Origin: JBEKTW01 sp963727845
GTDB lineage: Bacteria > Bacteroidota > Ignavibacteria > UBA10030 > SZUA-254
Direction of reading: 5' to 3'
NCBI GenBank assembly: GCA_963727845.1
Contig: CAVSHI010000002.1
Coordinates: forward strand, 1,302,001 to 1,366,000
DNA: 64,000 nt
The position numbers and the translations under genes are program-made. Under the pieces are notes generated by a model. It worked only from the letters and a program-made list of their open reading frames with translations, did no database searches and was not told the DNA's origin. Positions 7,777-16,120 of this stretch are shown here, piece by piece (position 1 is the stretch's first letter; the number at the start of each line of letters is the position of its first letter).

Positions 7777-8379
7777 TCACTTGAGCGCCTCGTACACCTT
7801 TCCGACCAATTTGGCGGACGGTTTCAGAGTTTTATCGCCTTCTTCCCATTTTGCCGGACAGACTTCATTCGGATGCTCCGCGACGTAGACGTTCGCTTTC
7901 ATCTTCCGCAGAAGTTCATCGGCATCTCTTCCGACATTGAAGTAGTTGATTTCCGAGCCGACGAGTTTTCCATCGGGGTTGATCATGAACGTCCCGCGCA
8001 GCGCCATACCGCTTTGCTCGTCATACACGCCGAACAACCTTGATATCTTTCCCGTCGCGTCCGATCCCATGAGATATTTCACGTTCTTCAGGAGATGTTC
8101 GGCCTGTGACCATCCGAGATGGGCGTATTTACTGTCGGTGCTCATAGAAATCACTTCGACCCCGAGGTCTTTGAGCTCCTTGTGAATTTTTGCAAGGTCC
8201 GCCAGCTCCGTCGGACAGACGAACGTGAAATCGCCGGGATAGAAAAACAGCACGGTCCACTTCTTTTTCTTTTTTATCGATTCGAGTGTAACCTCGGTGA
8301 AATCGATTTTCGTCGGGTCAAACACTTCGATCGTGAAATCCGGGACTGAATCCCCGATGTTGAGTTGTGTTGAATTCAT
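7777..8379 (-). CDS. ahpC: 2-Cys peroxiredoxin, AhpC/Prx1 type
   Basis: 200 residues. Peroxidatic Cys55 is in FTFVCPTE and the resolving Cys174 in EVCPAKW; both are present, as is the C-terminal helix with a YEAL ending. It reduces hydrogen peroxide and alkyl hydroperoxides in the cytoplasm with thioredoxin or AhpF-type reductant; no AhpF is seen in the window. It is third in a run of three different peroxiredoxins and ends 4 nt before the PTPS start, so the antioxidant and pterin genes may share one transcript. Confidence 0.93.
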   Translation of the reverse strand: MNSTQLNIGDSVPDFTIEVFDPTKIDFTEVTLESIKKKKKWTVLFFYPGDFTFVCPTELADLAKIHKELKDLGVEVISMSTDSKYAHLGWSQAEHLLKNVKYLMGSDATGKISRLFGVYDEQSGMALRGTFMINPDGKLVGSEINYFNVGRDADELLRKMKANVYVAEHPNEVCPAKWEEGDKTLKPSAKLVGKVYEALK

Positions 8380-8393
8380 AGATATGTTTCCCT

Positions 8394-8882
8394 TTATTTG
8401 TTGTTATGTGTTTCCAAGAACGAGAGCACTTCATCCGCATGTCCTGCAACTTTCACACCCGGGAAAATATGCACAATTTTGCCCGCCTCATCAATAATGA
8501 AGGTTGACCGCTCGATGCCCATGAATTTCTTTCCCAGGAATGATTTCTGCTTCCAGACGCCGTAGGCCTTGATCACTTCCCTCGTCTCATCGCTCAGGAG
8601 GGTGAACGGAAGGTCATACTTCCGGATGAACTTTTGGTGAGATGCCGCGGAATCGGCGCTGATGCCGAGGATTTCTGCTCCTTTCCGGCGAACACGCGCG
8701 AGATTATCGCGGAACGAGCAGGCTTCCCTTGTGCATCCCGGTGTATTGTCTCGCGGATAAAAATACAGCACGACCTTTCTGCCACGAAACTTCTTCAGAG
8801 AAACCGGTTCCCCCTTCTCATCGGGCAACGTGAACTCGGGGGCCGGATCGCCGGCGTTCGGCATCAACTTTCCTTTCGTCAT
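8394..8882 (-). CDS. bcp: Thioredoxin-dependent thiol peroxidase (BCP/PrxQ)
   Basis: 162 residues. The signature YPRDNTPGCTREACSF gives peroxidatic Cys50 and a resolving Cys55 five residues later, diagnostic for BCP/PrxQ. A likely alternative start is MPNAGDPAPEF seven codons in. Its ATG directly follows the stop of the preceding peroxiredoxin gene (TGA then ATG with no spacer), and ahpC begins 14 nt after its end, so the three peroxidase genes form one operon. Confidence 0.93.
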   Translation of the reverse strand: MTKGKLMPNAGDPAPEFTLPDEKGEPVSLKKFRGRKVVLYFYPRDNTPGCTREACSFRDNLARVRRKGAEILGISADSAASHQKFIRKYDLPFTLLSDETREVIKAYGVWKQKSFLGKKFMGIERSTFIIDEAGKIVHIFPGVKVAGHADEVLSFLETHNNK

Positions 8883-9356
8883 TCAATTGATGGAAGAAAG
8901 GGCTTTCATGACCTCGTCGTAGGGAGGTTCAATGCCCGGATTTTCTGAGATCCAGGAATACCTGACGACGCCGCTGTTATCGAGGACAAAAACCGACCGG
9001 AAGGCCGCAGCGTATCCCTTCATCCCTGCGAAATCATTCAGAACAATGCCGTATTTTTTGATTGTCTCCCGGTTGTAATCACTGAGCACGGGAAATGTGA
9101 GGGAGTTGGCATCCGAGAACGCTTTGTTTGCGAATGGAGAATCCACGCAAATCGCAACCACCTGAGCCTTCAGGTCATTCAGTTTCGAAAGCGAATCCCT
9201 AAACGTGCATAACTCTTTTGTGCATACTCCGGTGAACGCCCCCGGGAAGAACGCGAGCACGGTTTTCTTTCCCGCGAACTCTTTCAGCGGGCGGTCAGTC
9301 CTGTTTGTGTCCTTCAGAGTAAAATCCGGGGCTTTATCCCCGACTTTGATTGCCAT
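8883..9356 (-). CDS. Peroxiredoxin, AhpE/BCP-like
   Basis: 157 residues. FFPGAFTGVCTKELCTF contains the peroxidatic Cys45 and a second cysteine at residue 50. The ending EPPYDEVMKAL is typical of redoxin-type peroxidases annotated as AhpE-like. It is the first gene of the peroxiredoxin run, with a good Shine-Dalgarno (AAAGGAATTC) before ATG 9356. The tandem hairpin array lies about 50 nt upstream, so its promoter must sit inside or beyond that array. Physiological reductant unknown. Confidence 0.88.
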   Translation of the reverse strand: MAIKVGDKAPDFTLKDTNRTDRPLKEFAGKKTVLAFFPGAFTGVCTKELCTFRDSLSKLNDLKAQVVAICVDSPFANKAFSDANSLTFPVLSDYNRETIKKYGIVLNDFAGMKGYAAAFRSVFVLDNSGVVRYSWISENPGIEPPYDEVMKALSSIN

Positions 9357-9406
9357 GATGAATTCCTTTCAAAGAACGTTGAATATCTCAGTGATTTACT
9401 TTTTGG

Positions 9407-9728
9407 GTGGCAAGTGAGCCACTCGCACTACAGCTTGGCTCGGGCCTGGTGGCGAGAAAGGACTCTCGCCGTACAGCCTAGTGGCGAGTGAGCCACTCGC
9501 ACTACAGCTTGGTTCAGGCCAAGTGGCGAGAAAGGACTCTCGCCGTACAGCCTGTTGGCGAGTGAGCCACTCGCACTACAGCTTGGTTCAGGCCAAGTGG
9601 CGAGAAAGGATTCTCGCCGTACAGCCTGGTGGCAAGTGAGCCACTCGCACTACAGCTTGGCTCGGGCCAGGTGGCGAGAAAGGATTCTCGCCGTACAGCC
9701 TGTTGGCGAGTGAGCCACTCGCACTACA
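9407..9728. repeat. 74-bp tandem repeat array of alternating hairpins
   Basis: About 4.35 copies with exact 74-bp spacing (unit starts 9407, 9481, 9555, 9629, 9703). Each unit contains two stems: GCGAGTG-AGC-CACTCGC, and GGCGAGA-AAGGAC-TCTCGCC. Both half-units begin GTGGCGAG and end near TACAGC, so the unit probably arose from a duplicated half. Copies differ at only a few bases (GGACTC or GGATTC, GGCCTGG or GGCCAAG). It has no spacer-like variable part, so it is not a CRISPR array. Confidence 0.92.
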
Positions 9729-9911
9729 GCCATTGCGCAATAATATACGCACGAGAAGCCCTGAAAGTCAAGGAATACGCTCCACAATGGCTCCCCTGAA
9801 GATCCAGAGTCTTGCAGTCCCGATTGAAAGATTAACAAGATGTACTAACAATATCCTCATGCGCGGGCCACCTTTTTAACATCCCTCCGGGAAAAAAAGT
9901 TCATGAACGCT

Positions 9912-11630
9912 TCAGATGTCGAAACGGATGTCCGCGCCGAAATCCTGATCCCTGCTCTGCGTGCCCAGGCCGTCATTGATCTGGTGAGTATACTGGTAAT
10001 GGACGTCGATATAGATCTGGTGGACAATCTGGTACGTCAGATAAAACTGACCGATGTACGTGCGGATGAGGTCTCCGCCGAGCCAGTCCTTTTGCTCGGG
10101 GTCGGTATCCCGGTGCGGCTGGAGGTAGTCGCCGCCGACATTTTCGATCAATTGTCCTTGTGCATTGTAGATATTTGTTCCATGCCGCTGTATCTGGAAT
10201 CGAACCGAAGCCGACAGTTTGTGCGTGAGCATATCGTCAAGGCGGAAGAACCAGCTTTCGGCGTTCGGGCCGATGGAATCGCCCAAAATTCTCCCGTCGC
10301 TTCCGTAGTTGTCGTCACGGGAGCGGCCGTGGGAAAATGTAAACGGCTCGATATGCGAGTATTCGACCGCGAACGTCGTATTGCTCACTCCCAGCGGATC
10401 GGTGAACATCAAGCCCACCTGGAATGCATCCTTGTTGTCCCAGTCATTTTTGAACCACTCCTTAAGAAATATATCGTCAAAATCAATCGATGCCTGAAGC
10501 TGAACATTATTCATGAAATGCGTCTTGATATCGAACGCCCAGAAATTGTTGTCGCGTTCATCCCGCGAGCGCTGGGCGGATTCAAGAAGTATGAGAGGAT
10601 TAAGGTATGCTCCGTCGACCGACCGATTGCTGTAGATGATGATTTCCTGAAATCCGATATCGAACAACGACGGGAACGACAGCTCCAACCTGTGAGCCGC
10701 AAGATACTTGTCGGCATTCAGCGGTTCGATAAACTTCGCTGAAGTATCGGATGGGAGCGTGAACGTTAGCGAAGACCTCGTCCCCAGCAGCCATGCATGG
10801 AGAAACGTGTACTTCAGAGCCTTGTATTCCGCATCGAGACGGATGAACGGGAACACCCGCGGGTTATCGGAGAGGATAATCTTGCTGCCGTAGCCGGTGC
10901 CCCACAGTATCCGCTCCTGTCCGATTTCCGCCGAAAGAATATTGCCGTCGTATCTCACATATCCTTCTGAGAAATCGAAATTCTGGACCTCGGGGTCGTT
11001 CACCAGCGTATATGCCTGACTGAGAATGTTGTCCCGCAGAAGCACAGCCCTGCTCCCCCAGAATGCGGCGTTCGTACCCTGGATGTAGTATCCCACCTTG
11101 TTGTAAATGGTTCCGCGCATTCTCCCGCCGAGCTGAAGGAACTCGGCATTCTGACCGTGAAGCGCATCCCCCGTGCTCCTTCTTGCATCGATCGTCGCCA
11201 GCCCATCGACAAAAAAGGTCGTATTCGTATCAGTGTACGCGTAGAGGTATTTCTGTCCCTCGGACAGAAAGAGCCGGTTAGCCATCGAGCCGACATCCGG
11301 CTCATCGAAATCCAGCAAGCTGTACACCCCATCCGTTGAGTGGATAATCTCGTATTGAAATTGCAAAAAGAAATCGCCGAGCTCGTCGCGCTCGACCTGG
11401 GTGAGCAGTTCCTCCTTCCCTTTGACCCCAACCAGGAAGCCGGCCACCTGCCGCCGGGAGAGTGGAAGAATTGCATCGCGGAAGTGCTGGATGATTCCTT
11501 TTACCTCCATTCTCTTCAGGAAGACGTACACCGGATCGACCGTTGCAACATTCTCCGCCTGGGAAAATGCCGAAGAACAGAACAGGATCGTGGCAATTGT
11601 CAGAAGAACAAGAACAGCGATGTGTTTCAT
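9912..11630 (-). CDS. Wzi-like capsule assembly outer membrane protein
   Basis: 572 residues with a signal peptide (LVLLTIATILFCSSAFSQA, residues 5-23). The rest is rich in alternating aromatic/polar beta strands and ends in a barrel-like FDI. Segments such as GQERILWGTGYGSKIILSDN and the repeated short RYDG/EYSH strands match the Wzi family of 18-stranded barrels that tether capsule to the cell surface. Neighbouring DUF2279, UDP-sugar and export genes support a polysaccharide role. Substrate specificity cannot be read. It is the most downstream gene of the minus-strand polysaccharide locus. Confidence 0.75.
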   Translation of the reverse strand: MKHIAVLVLLTIATILFCSSAFSQAENVATVDPVYVFLKRMEVKGIIQHFRDAILPLSRRQVAGFLVGVKGKEELLTQVERDELGDFFLQFQYEIIHSTDGVYSLLDFDEPDVGSMANRLFLSEGQKYLYAYTDTNTTFFVDGLATIDARRSTGDALHGQNAEFLQLGGRMRGTIYNKVGYYIQGTNAAFWGSRAVLLRDNILSQAYTLVNDPEVQNFDFSEGYVRYDGNILSAEIGQERILWGTGYGSKIILSDNPRVFPFIRLDAEYKALKYTFLHAWLLGTRSSLTFTLPSDTSAKFIEPLNADKYLAAHRLELSFPSLFDIGFQEIIIYSNRSVDGAYLNPLILLESAQRSRDERDNNFWAFDIKTHFMNNVQLQASIDFDDIFLKEWFKNDWDNKDAFQVGLMFTDPLGVSNTTFAVEYSHIEPFTFSHGRSRDDNYGSDGRILGDSIGPNAESWFFRLDDMLTHKLSASVRFQIQRHGTNIYNAQGQLIENVGGDYLQPHRDTDPEQKDWLGGDLIRTYIGQFYLTYQIVHQIYIDVHYQYTHQINDGLGTQSRDQDFGADIRFDI

Positions 11631-11639
11631 ACTATCCTC

Positions 11640-12614
11640 TTAGAAATAGAATCCATAGAAAGCCGTATTCGGCACGATGCGGATGCACGGCAGCGGCACG
11701 TGAATAAAATTCAACGCTTCACCCAATTTCTTGAGGAATGCAGTCTTCGGCGGAATTATTTTTGTCATGTCCAGGTCCAACCCGATGAAATACACGCGAT
11801 ATGGATCGGGACCGGCGACGTTTCGAGCGGCGTACCCGACTGCAACACACACGAAATCCGGCCAGTACGATGTAACCGCCGGCAAAAGATTATGGACTTT
11901 GACATCCATCCAGAACGTTTGTCCCTCATAATCATCGATGACGAGATGCTTCTGGCCCTTGAAACCGATGCCTTCCTTGCTTCCCAGCAGCTGGGAAGGA
12001 TGGTAGCTGAATTTGAGGTCAAAATTCTGAAGGAACGGCACATAATGCCGGGCGACGGGCCAGGCTGCACCGCCGACATCGGACGCAAAATCGACACGGT
12101 CGAATCCCCACGCGGAGAAGCCGTCTTCCACTTCCACATAGGTTTGAAACAGCAAACCGCCCGCGCTCCCCATCCACATGGCGCTCACTTCGGAAACATC
12201 CGACCACTCCAGGCAATTGCTAATCACGAATTCCAACGTGTACGCTCCATAGAAGTGACCGATCTTGTCCACATTCAGACCATACACCAGATCTTCCTGG
12301 AAATGGAACGGCGCACGATTGTCCCTCCACCAGCCGCTTTGCTGGTAAAAATGGATGAAAACCATGCTCCCCAACAATCCACCTCCGATAAGAGCGAGTC
12401 TGTTGTAATTCACCGCGGGGACTGAATCTCTTGGGAAACCTCGGGTCGAGTCGGCGAACATGCTGCCGACGTGAACAGAGCTCAACCCCGGATAGAAGAC
12501 CTTCACGCTCGCGGATCCGGAAGTTTCTTCAGGAATTCCACAATATGCCCGGCTCCCGAATAACAAGATCAAGGAGAAGAACAGGACACCCCGGGATCCC
12601 AGTGGAGGCAACAT
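11640..12614 (-). CDS. DUF2279 family membrane-associated protein
   Basis: 324 residues. A hydrophobic N-terminus (VLFFSLILLFGSRAYC) may be a lipoprotein signal. The core NYNRLALIGGGLLG, WWRDNRAPFHFQEDL, DKIGHFYGAY and DFASDVGGAAWPVARHYVP match DUF2279/YfiM-type proteins. These often lie beside capsule or LPS genes; function is not established. It begins 11 nt after the UDP-xylose synthase stop and ends 9 nt before the Wzi-like gene, so all three are co-transcribed. Confidence 0.7.
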   Translation of the reverse strand: MLPPLGSRGVLFFSLILLFGSRAYCGIPEETSGSASVKVFYPGLSSVHVGSMFADSTRGFPRDSVPAVNYNRLALIGGGLLGSMVFIHFYQQSGWWRDNRAPFHFQEDLVYGLNVDKIGHFYGAYTLEFVISNCLEWSDVSEVSAMWMGSAGGLLFQTYVEVEDGFSAWGFDRVDFASDVGGAAWPVARHYVPFLQNFDLKFSYHPSQLLGSKEGIGFKGQKHLVIDDYEGQTFWMDVKVHNLLPAVTSYWPDFVCVAVGYAARNVAGPDPYRVYFIGLDLDMTKIIPPKTAFLKKLGEALNFIHVPLPCIRIVPNTAFYGFYF

Positions 12615-12624
12615 TTCAATGGAA

Positions 12625-13590
12625 TTAAGTCGCGGAGGCCGGATTCAGAATTTTCTGCCGGAAGTAGTCGAGTGTTTTCTTCAACCCTTCGGCCCTCGTG
12701 GTCGCCGGTTCCCATCCAAGGTGCCGGCATGCCGCCGTAATGTCCGGCTGTCTCACCTTCGGGTCGTCTTCGGGTAATTCCGCATAAACGATCGGACTTT
12801 TGCTTCCCGTCAAATTGATGATCTCTTCGGCGAGGCGGATGATGGGCAGCTCGTCGGGGTTTCCGATATTTACCGGCTCGTTGATGCGCGAACACAACAA
12901 CCGGTAGACGCCCTCGACCAGGTCCGCGACGTAGCAGATGCTGCGGGTTTGACTTCCGTCGCCGAAGACGGTCAGGGGTTCCCCTCTCACGGCCTGCGAC
13001 ATGAACGCCGGGATGGCCCTACCGTCGTCGACGCGCATGCGAGGTCCGTACGTGTTGAAAATCCGGGCGATGCGCGTGTCGACGCCATGGTACCGGTGAT
13101 ACGCCATCGTCATAGCTTCCGCGAATCGCTTTGCCTCGTCGTAGACGCCGCGGTAACCGATAGGGTTGACGTTGCCCCAGTACGATTCCGGCTGGGGGTG
13201 GACGAGCGGGTCGCCGTAGACTTCGGATGTGGAGGCGAGCAGGAACCGGGCTCCCTTCGCTTTTGCGAGACCGAGAGCCTTATGAGTCCCGAGCGAGCCC
13301 ACCTTCAGGGTCTGGATAGGGAACTTCAGATAATCGATCGGGCTTGCGGGCGAAGCAAAATGAAGGACGTTATGGACGGGGCCGTTTATGAAAATGAAAT
13401 TTGTGATGTCGTGGTGAAAGAAACTGAACCGGGGGTTGCCGAGGAGATGTGCGATATTCGCGGTGTCCCCGGTGATGAGGTTGTCGATGCACATGACGCG
13501 GTGGCCTTCCGCCAGAAGGCGGTCGCAGAGGTGGGAGCCGAGGAAACCCGCTCCCCCCGTGACAACGCTTACCGTTTCATTGATTGCCAT
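12625..13590 (-). CDS. uxs: UDP-glucuronate decarboxylase (UDP-xylose synthase), SDR family
   Basis: 321 residues from MAINETVSVV at 13590; an upstream in-frame start at 13638 lies deep in ugd and is less likely. Motifs: GGAGFLGSHL (NAD), HFASPASPIDY, STSEVYGDP, the hallmark NPIGYRGVYDEAKR with catalytic Tyr/Lys, and RIFNTYGPRM. This combination is specific for UXS rather than dTDP-glucose dehydratases. It converts UDP-glucuronate, made by the overlapping upstream ugd gene (14-nt overlap), to UDP-xylose. UDP-xylose is therefore a likely building block of the polymer. Confidence 0.9.
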   Translation of the reverse strand: MAINETVSVVTGGAGFLGSHLCDRLLAEGHRVMCIDNLITGDTANIAHLLGNPRFSFFHHDITNFIFINGPVHNVLHFASPASPIDYLKFPIQTLKVGSLGTHKALGLAKAKGARFLLASTSEVYGDPLVHPQPESYWGNVNPIGYRGVYDEAKRFAEAMTMAYHRYHGVDTRIARIFNTYGPRMRVDDGRAIPAFMSQAVRGEPLTVFGDGSQTRSICYVADLVEGVYRLLCSRINEPVNIGNPDELPIIRLAEEIINLTGSKSPIVYAELPEDDPKVRQPDITAACRHLGWEPATTRAEGLKKTLDYFRQKILNPASAT

Positions 13591-14896
13591 GGACGGGTTC
13601 TCTTCCGATGCTGAAGTACGCGAATCCTTTTTCCGCAAGAATTCTGGGATCGTAGATGTTTCGCCCGTCGAAAATCACATGCCTGCGCATGAGCGATTTG
13701 ATCCGCTCGAAATCAGGGCGGCGGAACTCATTCCACTCGGTAACGACCACCAGCGCATGCGCGCCGCGAACAGCATCATAATTATTCTTGAAGTACTTGA
13801 CCTTTCCGGCAAAGCGTTTTTTCGCCTCGGCCATTGCAATAGGGTCGTGAACTTGCACGATGGCCCCATGTTTCAGAAGTTCCGTAATAACGGTTATCGA
13901 AGGCGCCTCGCGCATGTCGTCGGTGTTCGGTTTGAAGGCAAGGCCCCAGACGGCAATCTTTGTGCCTTTGAGTTTTCCTCCAAAAAACTTGATGATCTTA
14001 TCGGCGAAAAGCTTCCGCTGGCGTTTATTGACATTTTGCACGGACTCGAGGATTTCGAAATCGTAGTTGTGTTCCTTGGAAGTCCTGGCGAGGGCTGAGA
14101 CATCCTTCGGGAAGCACGCTCCTCCGTACCCGACACCGGCGAACAAGAACTGCGATCCGATTCGGGGATCCGACCCCACTGCTTTCCGGACCATGTCGAT
14201 ATCCGCGCCCACCCGTTCACAGAGATTCGCGATCTCGTTAATGAAGGAAATCTTTGTCGCCAGAAAAGCGTTTGCGGCGTACTTAGCGACCTCTGCGCTG
14301 TGAACGTCCATGATGATGATGGGATTGCCGGTACGGACGAACGGCGAGTAAAGGTCCTGCATGATTTGGGTGGCGCGAGGGCTTGACGAACCCACCACGA
14401 CCCGGTCGGGTTTCAGGAAATCGTTGACGGCATTCCCCTCTTTGAGAAACTCCGGGTTGGAGACGACGTCGAATTCGACATTTGTCTGACGGCTGATGAT
14501 TTCCCGGACCCGGTCGGCGGTTCCCACCGGCACGGTGCTTTTGTCCACGATGACTTTGTACCCATTCATGTATTTGCCAATTTTCTTCGCCGCTTCGAGA
14601 ACATGCTGCAAATCGGCAGAACCGTCTTCCGATTGCGGTGTGGGCAGGGCAAGGAAGATCACATCGGTGTGCTTCACCGCGTGCTCGAGGTCGCTGGTAA
14701 AGGACAGGCGTTTTTCCGCGATGTTTTTCTTCAGCAGTTCATCGAGTCCGGGTTCATAGATCGGCGATTGGCTTTTCCGCAGAGCCCGGATTTTCTTTTC
14801 ATCGATGTCGACGCAGATGACATCGCTGCCGCTTTCGGCGAAGCACGTACCGGCCACCAGTCCGACATATCCTGTCCCAATGACGCTTATTTTCAT
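13577..14896 (-). CDS. ugd: UDP-glucose 6-dehydrogenase
   Basis: 439 residues. The N-terminal Rossmann motif is GTGYVGLVAG, the catalytic cysteine is C261 in GYGGACFPKD, and NPEFLKEG and the central GLAFKPNTDDMREAPS are intact. It oxidises UDP-glucose to UDP-glucuronate with two NAD+. The stop overlaps the start of UDP-xylose synthase, so flux to UDP-xylose is expected. A sigma70-like promoter with a 17-nt spacer is visible about 48 nt upstream, making ugd the first gene of the ugd-uxs-DUF2279-wzi unit. Confidence 0.95.
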   Translation of the reverse strand: MKISVIGTGYVGLVAGTCFAESGSDVICVDIDEKKIRALRKSQSPIYEPGLDELLKKNIAEKRLSFTSDLEHAVKHTDVIFLALPTPQSEDGSADLQHVLEAAKKIGKYMNGYKVIVDKSTVPVGTADRVREIISRQTNVEFDVVSNPEFLKEGNAVNDFLKPDRVVVGSSSPRATQIMQDLYSPFVRTGNPIIIMDVHSAEVAKYAANAFLATKISFINEIANLCERVGADIDMVRKAVGSDPRIGSQFLFAGVGYGGACFPKDVSALARTSKEHNYDFEILESVQNVNKRQRKLFADKIIKFFGGKLKGTKIAVWGLAFKPNTDDMREAPSITVITELLKHGAIVQVHDPIAMAEAKKRFAGKVKYFKNNYDAVRGAHALVVVTEWNEFRRPDFERIKSLMRRHVIFDGRNIYDPRILAEKGFAYFSIGREPVHGNQ

Positions 14897-14943
14897 CGTT
14901 TATGAATACTTGTTCCAAGATTTTGTTGCTTACGCGAGGAAAT

Positions 14944-14972
14944 AGTATAGTTTTTTTTTGCGTGAAAAACAA
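14944..14972 (-). promoter_or_regulatory. Sigma70-like promoter for ugd
   Basis: Minus strand: TTGTTT (14972-14967), 17 nt including a run of nine A, then TATACT (14949-14944). Transcription would begin about 40 nt before the ugd ATG. The A-tract in the spacer could bend the DNA. FCB bacteria often use a different primary-sigma consensus, so this call is tentative. Confidence 0.45.
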
Positions 14973-14989
14973 TCCTTGCAGGCCTGGTA

Positions 14990-15476
14990 CGGGGTTTGGA
15001 TGCTCGTTCCCAAATTCCATTTGGGAATGCTCTGGGCACGCGGGCTCGGAGGGAGCTCCGCCAATCCGCCAAGAAGACGGCGGACAGATGCGCTCCCGAT
15101 CGAAGTTCTTGCGCCGGACAAGGCCATGACTCAACCCCCCTGTTCTGCCTGAGACGAGTCATCCCCCCTTTTTTCAACGGGGGGATCAAGGGGGGTTTGA
15201 TTCATCCATGCTTCAATGTGCGTTCAAAGGCCAACGCGTCTTTGCGAGCGAAGTCCGCGCTTTTCGGACGAGCGAAGCAATCTGGACGTAGGTCTCTGGC
15301 GCACATTTGCATTGTTTAGATTGCTTCGTCGTCCCGACAGAAGAAGTCGGGACTCCTCGCAACGACGGGCGGGCTAAGGTGTCTTCGCGAGTACCGCTGA
15401 AGTGGAACTCTTTCGGACGAGATCTACACGTCCGCCAGAAGCATGCGGACATGACGAGCTAAGGAATTGAGGGATC
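14990..15476. repeat. Intergenic mosaic of dispersed repeats
   Basis: No gene is supported in this roughly 490-nt gap. It contains the palindrome TTCCCAAATTCCATTTGGGA (15007-15026, second copy 18861-18883) and a CTCGGAGGGAGCTCCGCC element (15045-15100; relatives at 19243-19300 and 55463-55530). A CCCCCC...GGGGGGATCAAGGGGGG hairpin lies around 15165-15198. A copy of the TTGCTTCGCTCGTCCGAAAA repeat occupies about 15225-15370, inverted relative to the pair at 55187-55445. Confidence 0.75.
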
Positions 15477-15950
15477 TTACAGGGTGCGGATAACGCGGGC
15501 AGGATTGCCGGCCACAACCGTGCGGGGGGGAACGTCCCTGGTCACGACACTGCCCGCGCCCACGACGGCCTCCTCACCAATCGTCACACCGCACAGGATG
15601 GTCGAGCTGGTTCCGATCGATGCGCGCCGTTTGACGACCGTGGGGACGACTTTCCAATCCTTTTCGGTTTGAACGGAGCCATCTTTGTTTGTTGAACGGG
15701 GATACTTGTCATTGATGAAGGAGACGTTGTGACCGATGAACACTTCGTCTTCTATGGTCACGCCTTCGCAGATAAATGTATGGGTGGAAATCTTCACGTT
15801 GCGGCCGATCTTTGCTCCCTTCTGTATCTCAACAAACGTCCCGATTTTTGAATCGTCGCCGATCTCACAGCCATAGAGATTGACAAAATCAAAAATCTTC
15901 ACGTTCTTCCCCAGCTTGACATCCGGGGCAATCTTTTTAAGATCGGACAT
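15477..15950 (-). CDS. Hexapeptide-repeat acetyltransferase, WbpD-like
   Basis: 157 residues composed of left-handed beta-helix hexapeptides (IGDDSKIGTFVEI, VKISTHTFICEGV, VTIEDEVFIGHNV) and a C-terminal VVAGNPARVI. The central FINDKYPRS and RASIGTSSTILCGVTIGE are characteristic of WbpD/FdtC-type N-acetyltransferases acting on 3-amino sugar nucleotides. With the Gfo/Idh dehydrogenase just upstream (170 nt) and the DegT aminotransferase at 19.4 kb it would complete a WbpB-WbpE-WbpD route to a 2,3-diacetamido-uronic acid nucleotide. The precise sugar is inferred. Confidence 0.8.
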   Translation of the reverse strand: MSDLKKIAPDVKLGKNVKIFDFVNLYGCEIGDDSKIGTFVEIQKGAKIGRNVKISTHTFICEGVTIEDEVFIGHNVSFINDKYPRSTNKDGSVQTEKDWKVVPTVVKRRASIGTSSTILCGVTIGEEAVVGAGSVVTRDVPPRTVVAGNPARVIRTL

Positions 15951-16120
15951 TATCGTTCACGCAAGAGTATTGAGACATCTGAAAGATCAAAAATGCCGGA
16001 ACCCTTTTATCGGGCATCATGGACTGGATTCCCGCTTACGACATGCGGGAATGACGTATTGGCTTTTGCTATTGTTCGGCCGCAGCTAACAATTCAGATC
16101 TCTGATTCCGAGACTGGAGG

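Noticed and set aside
9407..9728. CRISPR array
   Set aside because: Repeat units are contiguous with no unique spacers, length 74 bp and internal hairpins; no cas gene is in the window.
11340..12425. Plus-strand open frame of about 360 codons over the Wzi and DUF2279 genes
   Set aside because: Antisense shadow; the minus strand carries signal peptides and recognised family patterns.
14893..15452. Several overlapping frames on both strands
   Set aside because: All are formed by palindromic repeats, which generate open frames on both strands; no conserved protein.
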